From contig JAIQDT010007613.1 in the NCBI GenBank assembly GCA_021521415.1, positions 62,001-126,000 on the forward strand: a stretch of 64,000 bases of DNA. Reading direction: 5' to 3'. Of the stretch, positions 58,747 to 64,000 are shown piece by piece (within the stretch, counting starts at the first letter, position 1; every line of letters starts with the position of its first letter). This DNA is from Bidens hawaiensis (lineage: Eukaryota > Streptophyta > Magnoliopsida > Asterales > Asteraceae). The position numbers were made by a program, and so were the translations under genes. The notes beneath the pieces were generated by a model, which worked only from the letters and a program-made list of their open reading frames with translations, did not search any database and was not told the origin of the DNA.

Positions 58747-59609
58747 TCTAAAAGCTAGTCAAATATATAATAATTAATATTGTTTCCACCAGAATAAGCA
58801 CAATATCACTATATTACAATTCACAAACACACAACTATGCCAAAGAACACATTTTTGTAAGCCATAATCATTACTTTACATATGCATCCAAAATTTAGTG
58901 AATAGGCTTAACCTGGTGTAGGCCAGCGCTTGAATATGCGTATCAAAATTTGTCACTAAATGACATATAGAATTAACCCGATAAGGGCCAGTGCTTGTAA
59001 TAATGCTAAACCATAAACAGTTCCCAAGTCAGCCCAACATGCTGCCACAAAATATTGCATGGGAAGTCAAAAGAATATATTGAACCAACTACAGTGTTCT
59101 ATTCTATTTATCCATACGTACAAGATAAACCAACCATACAAGGAAAAATATCACAGCTACAATGATCTCCCTATAGATCCAAAGATGAGATTCCACCTGA
59201 TCCATACGCCATCGGTAACCAGCGTTCGATCTCCTCACATCCCTCATGTTTTGGTGGAGGTACCAACATCTTCTTCGGTTTCTTGTCTGAATTGATTAAG
59301 GTTGTATATTGATGTCGCATGTTCTAACACTTGATTGGATAACACTCTTAACCACTCAGGGTCAGTCATGAGAGGTGGTACATGGACTGGGATTGGTACA
59401 CCCCAGGTAGGGACAGGTATCTCAGTGACCTGTACTCGCGAGGTCTCCCCCTATGGTAAGTTAAACGGGGTAGGGATAGGGTGTGTTCATATGGGTGTAT
59501 AGAAATACGAGCGGTCTGGTGGGTCTTGTGTGTAAGAGTCGGTGGTGAGACATAGGGTACCGGAGGTGTTGGGGCTCTCACTGGGTTCCGGTAGGCAATA
59601 GTGGCTCCC
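58747..59609 (-). pseudogene. Gypsy-2 leader with pre-gag ORF relic
   Basis: 58860-59060 aligns with the gypsy-1 leader at 21320-21520. On the minus strand 59366-59581 encodes RAPTPPVPYVSPPTLTHK and HPYEHTLSLPRLTYHRG, matching the proline-rich part of the pre-gag relic of gypsy-1. Its acidic head is cut off by gypsy-4 at 59610. Confidence 0.55.
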
Positions 59610-62128
59610 TGTCACACCCTCAAAATCCACTAACGGAGTTTTACCGTCAGAGGGTGTGAACTAACAGGATCGGAATCATTAGTTATAATCCAACACCATA
59701 AATAAAGTTTTTCAAACCACGAAACATTTAAGTTTAAATAAGTGCGGAAGCGTAAATTCATAAACCAAGTGTTGCGTCACGCAGGACGACTTAAACCCAA
59801 TTAATAACAGTTTAAAAACAAGTTTGCAAAAACGTTAGAGTTCAATGCAATGCATGTTCCTATACCGCGTGCCCGCCTCGGCTACCTGAGAATAACATAC
59901 TAAAAGTGTCAACACGGGGTTGGTGAGTTCACATATATAAATAAAGAAAATGTTCGCGTTTAAGTGTTTGCGTTTGCGTTACCATATGATGTTATGTCAA
60001 TTATATATCAATAGGTAGCTAGCCAATAAAACAAGTATTACTAAGTGTTCTACACCGAAGCTGACTGTTTATCAATTTCCTTGCCACCATGTCTACCACA
60101 ACCATGGAAAATGTGTTAGCCAAAATTACACCCACTCGACCTCCAGTCGAGTTTAGAGTTGGGTGGGGTTTGTTAAAGCCAGTAGTACTACTCAACAGTG
60201 ACTCGCTATTATCCAAATATTAAACGGTTCGATGTTATGAAGGACTTTAGTTGGTTCATTTTCTACTTAGCCTTTACAAGTGATATATAACTAATAACAA
60301 AATCTAAAGCGTTTTGGAGTATGTTATCTCCCCCCATAAAAAAGCGTTTAAAAGAGTAAAAGGGGAACATGAAACTCACTGTTTGCGAAGAATTCAAAAA
60401 CAAGTCAACCAAGAGATGCGCGTCACAGAAAATCCTCACTAGCGTTCTAAAACAAGAATGAGATTTTCTAAGTGTTGGAACTATTATTGAGTCTCTAGAC
60501 TCGGCACATAATACCTATGCATGAGATACGTTTCGCGTTTCGTTTGTGAATTGTGTGTGACTCAACAAACACATTGGTGATACGTTACATGTGTGAAAAA
60601 CTACTTACGTGTCAAGTATTAACAACAAGTACGTTTCATGTAATTTCATATAGTTCAGCAGCTAGTTTTATCAAGACAGATTTCTACTTGAAAGATTACT
60701 CTATTCAACAGATCAAAATATATCAATTAATTCACCAAAAATCTTCACAAAAGCACACATGAGTTAGGTTTCCAGAACTATTTTTATTATATTTTTATTC
60801 CACATAGTTTTCTCACAAAGACCAAAACATTATAGTAAACTCACAGTAGTCAAAATCATGCGCAATAGAATGATATTTGTTATTCCCGTTAAATGGTAAT
60901 TTCAATTAATGCAAGACCAATTGGGTTAGGTTCTTAACTGAACATGTTAACTTCCAGAAGTGGAACCAACCCATTTGGTCTTGTAGTTTATGAGATATGA
61001 TAATTACAAAACAGCCTAACAGCAGACCTCACAATTCAGACTTGCATTTCAGTTTTGTAAAATATTCCAAAAATTACAAACTTGGACTTTATAGAAACTA
61101 GACTCAACCTAGTACACTATAGTGTTAATAATTTCGACCAATTACCAAATTAACATTCAGTTACAGTCGTCTAAACATAAACTTAACAATCTGTCCAGTA
61201 CCAGTTTACATCAAAACTCAACATAACAACAATCGATAAACCATAATCCATGCATATAACACTCTAGACACAATATTTACCAACCATGCATATCAATCTC
61301 ACATTACACACATAGTAGGGTTTTTCTTGAAAGAACAATGATTAACAAACAACAATAACACAACAAGTTATCAATTTCATTAGCAAATCATCATCAAGCA
61401 TATAATCAAACCCTAACTCATCTAAATCATCAATTTCATGAATTAGGGTTTTGATTAACCCATTCAATATCAAAATTAAACATATGGAATGCGTAGAGTA
61501 GTTGTTAATACCTTCCTAGCACCTTAATTCTTCAACCAAAAGCTTGAAAATCCTTGTGTGTATGTGTGTGTAGTGTGGCGGCAGCCAAGAAGAGAGGGAA
61601 GGGGGGGGGGGGACGATAGGGTTTGGGGTTGTTAATACCTTCCTAGCACCTTAATTCTTCAACCAAAAGCTTGAAAATCCTTGTGTGTATGTGTGTGTAG
61701 TGTGACGGCAGCCAAGAAGAAAGGGGGGGGGGGGGGCGATCGGGTTTGGGAGGGAGAGAGGAGGTTAGGGTTTTTGTTATTAATTAATAATAATTATATT
61801 ACACAATGGCCCCTCAAGTTTTAGTTATTACTTTTCTAGCATAAAATAGCTTTTTGCATATTGAGTTTATGTTCTACTCAATATTATCAAATAACACATA
61901 AGCCTAACATATAATTATCAATTACTTATTGTTTTGATGTTTGTCGTTTGTTCACCAATGGTTTGAGTCAACTCGTTTGCGTTTCGGTGCAATCCTGAAA
62001 GACTATATGTGTAGTGATTGTCAAGCGTCATTTAAAACCCTAGTTTAAATGAAATGAGATGTGCGTTATAGTTCTATTGATCTTAAGTTTGAATTGACGG
62101 AGTTAACCTAAAATTGACGAGTGTCACA
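59610..62128 (-). repeat. Gypsy-4 3' LTR (2519 bp)
   Basis: Starts TGTCACACCC and ends GTGTCACA, next to polymerase coding of a minus-strand gypsy element. It contains a tandem duplication of a 127-bp unit (61501 and 61628 starts), with G runs of about 12 and 14. The five bases before it, CTCCC, would be the target duplication; the other side is outside the window. Confidence 0.85.
61501..61750. repeat. Two-copy tandem duplication, unit about 127 bp
   Basis: Copies begin GTTGTTAATACC at 61501 and 61628; each holds a GTGTGTATGTGTGTG run and a poly-G run. Internal to the gypsy-4 LTR. Confidence 0.92.
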
Positions 62129-62218
62129 TCATTCCCATGTTGAATGAATTTTCGTCCCGAAAATTTGAGTCAAGTCACGATGGGTGTCTGAAAAAGCAAG
62201 AAAAATTTTCAGTTTGTG

Positions 62219-64000
62219 ATATCATCCCCTAGTAGAAAGGAATTTCGTCCCGAAATTTATTTCATACCTCTGGTGATTCTGACGGTTTGACGGCTTTCGC
62301 GGTTTTCGGTGTTTGGTCAACCCTTCAAAAAGGTGAGGATACTTTTTCATCATTTGGTCCTCACGTTCCCACGTGAACTCTGGTCCACGTCTCGAGTTCC
62401 AACGAACCTTAACAATTGGAATTTTGCTGTGCTTGAGTGTTTTGGTTTCCCAATCCCAAACTTCGACTGGTTCTTCGATGAAGCGTAGCTGTTCATCAAC
62501 TTGCAACCCGTTAAAAGGGACTGCTTGGGTTTTATCGGAAAGGCATTTCTTCAAATTGGTTACATGGAATACATTGTGTACGCTACTGAGTTCCCTTGGC
62601 AGATCCAGTCGGTACGCCACCGGACCAATGCGCTCAGTTATCCGGTAGGGGCCAACGTATCGTGGATTGAGTTTGTTTCGCTTTCCCGAAGCGAACCACA
62701 CCTTTCCAAGGTGAGACTTTGAGTAATACTTGGTCGTTCACTTGAAATTCAAGAGGCTTTCGGCGCTTGTCGGCGTAACTCTTTTGACGATCTCGTGCTG
62801 CTGCCATACGGTTGCGGATTTGAACAATCTTTTCAGAGGTTTCAAGTACTAATTCTGGGCCAGTGATTTGGCTATCACCCACCTCTACCCAGCAGAGAGG
62901 TGATCGATACTACCGTCCGTACAACGCTTCAAACGGCGCTTCTTTAATGCTTGCGTGGTAGCTGTTATTATACGAAAACTCTATCAAAGGCATGTGAGGT
63001 TCCCAACTTTTTCCGAAATCCAACACGCATGCACGCAACATGTCCTCTAAGGTCTGAATGGTGCGCTCACTTTGCCCTTCCGTCTGAGGATGGTATGCTG
63101 TTCTCATATCAAGGCGGGTGCCTAGTGCACTCTGTAGTGACTTCTAGAAGTGCGAAGTGAAACGAGAATCTCGATCAGATATGATTGAGACAGGCACTCC
63201 GTGTCTAGACACTACTTCTTTCATATAGATGTGAGTCAGTTTTTCCATTTTGTCCGATTCCTTGATTGTTAAGAAGTGTGCAGACTTAGTCAACCGGTCA
63301 ACGATCACCCAGATGGTATCGTATCCCGTCTGTGTTTTGGGTAATCCCGTGATGAAATCCATGGAAATGTTCTCCCATTTCCACGTTGGAAGTTACGGTT
63401 GCTGTAGCAGACCATATGGTTTCTGATATTTTATTTTGACTCTTGCACAAGTCAAGCATTTGCTCACGTAGGTGGCAATCTCGGCTTTCATGTTTGGCCA
63501 CCAGTAAAGTGCTTTCAGATCATGGTACATTTTATCTAAGCCAGGGTGGATGGAATATCGGGACTTGTGTGCTTCGTCCATCACTAGAGTTCTCAACTCT
63601 CCGTATCGAGGGACCCAAATCCGGTTTTCGAAATGTTGGACCCCGTCCGATTTGGTTTCAAGTTGCTTGTTCATGCCTCGCATGAGTTCTGATGGAAGAA
63701 TATCATCTTTCAAGGCTTCGAGTTGCGCATCGCGAATCTGATCGGGTAAGTTGGCGTGAATCGTGAGTTGTAATGCTCGCACTCGTCTAGGTTTATCGGT
63801 TTCTTTTCTGCTGAGAGCATCGGCTACTACATTGGCCTTGCCAGGGTGATACTTGATGGCACAGTCATAATCCTTAAGCAGCTCGACCCAACGACGCTGT
63901 CGCAAGTTCAGCTCCTTCTGATCGTAGATATGCTGGAGACTCTTGTGGTCGGTGTAAATGGTAAACTTGGTATCGTAAAAGTAATGCCTCCATATCTTAA
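62219..64000 (-). pseudogene. Gypsy-4 pol, C-terminal half: RNase H, integrase, chromodomain-like tail (broken, partial)
   Basis: From the window edge: RNase H end ([25 protein letters not shown]), integrase zinc region with [21 protein letters not shown] and CLTCARVK (63393-63905), core [30 protein letters not shown] and [13 protein letters not shown] (63144-63362), then [19 protein letters not shown] (62910-63107) with the catalytic Glu, and a tail with WDWETKTLKHSKIPIVKVRW and EREDQMMKKYPHLF (62222-62701). Three in-frame stops (near 63393, 63145, 62911) and one frameshift (near 62690) break an otherwise well-preserved frame. Confidence 0.9.

Larger units (their letters stand above)
50970..59609 (-). 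mobile_element. Gypsy-2: Ty3/gypsy element in copia-A, interrupted by gypsy-4
   Basis: 3' LTR 50970-53918, pol and gag to 58746, leader to 59609, where the gypsy-4 LTR starts. The 5' LTR must lie beyond the window. Same family as gypsy-1 by LTR, gag start and leader sequence. Decayed coding. Confidence 0.9.
59610..64000 (-). mobile_element. Gypsy-4: Ty3/gypsy element, partial, inserted in gypsy-2 leader
   Basis: 3' LTR then integrase and RNase H reading toward the window end. LTR and protein sequence differ from gypsy-1/2 and are closer to gypsy-3 in protein, with the same chromodomain-like end. Runs off the right edge. Confidence 0.88.

Noticed and set aside
59059..59295. 78-aa plus-strand ORF
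   Set aside because: Antisense to the gypsy-2 leader; the aligned gypsy-1 leader has no matching frame.

Overview
This is repeat-dominated nuclear DNA from a plant, most likely a eudicot and probably Asteraceae. The family guess rests on recalled resemblance of the broken ORF at 9.0-12.5 kb, and of the retrotransposon proteins, to families common in composite-family genomes. I see no host gene, tRNA, rRNA or CRISPR. Nearly everything is transposable-element DNA stacked by nested insertion, and all six LTR retrotransposons that can be oriented from their pol genes lie on the minus strand.

Layout. 1-3.0 kb: relics of Ty1/copia elements (a minus-strand gag with an LTR-like block, then a plus-strand gag relic). 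3.0-9.03 kb: copia-1, minus strand, with a complete 5' LTR (8255-9032), a large gag/protease deletion and no recognisable 3' LTR. 9.03-12.5 kb: a decayed coiled-coil ORF. 12.9-15.1 kb: 3' region of a second copia element (copia-A). Copia-A is split by two Gypsy insertions: its RNase H end is at 15.12-15.44 kb and the rest of pol and gag at 47.25-50.97 kb.

Gypsy-1 (15.46-47.25 kb) sits in copia-A. Its right LTR contains a CACTA transposon (24826-46480) with CACTACAAAAAA termini and a TTA target duplication; the other LTR of the same element shows the uninterrupted site at 15773. The CACTA element holds three later insertions: gypsy-3, a structurally complete 13.5-kb chromovirus-like element (26916-40428, TSD TATAT); a 520-bp hAT-like miniature element (40963-41482, TSD GTTAATAC); and a hAT transposon with an open 678-aa transposase (43217-46179, TSD GACTAAAA). 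Gypsy-2 (from 50970) also lies in copia-A and is interrupted by gypsy-4 (from 59610), which runs off the window.

Order of events: copia-A, then gypsy-1 and gypsy-2; CACTA in gypsy-1; then gypsy-3, the hAT and the small hAT in CACTA; gypsy-4 in gypsy-2. Points worth following are the apparently complete hAT element, the fully resolved CACTA insertion, and an additional open reading frame between the 5' LTR and gag, intact in gypsy-3 and decayed in gypsy-1 and gypsy-2. No wholly new system was found; the novelty is in element structure.
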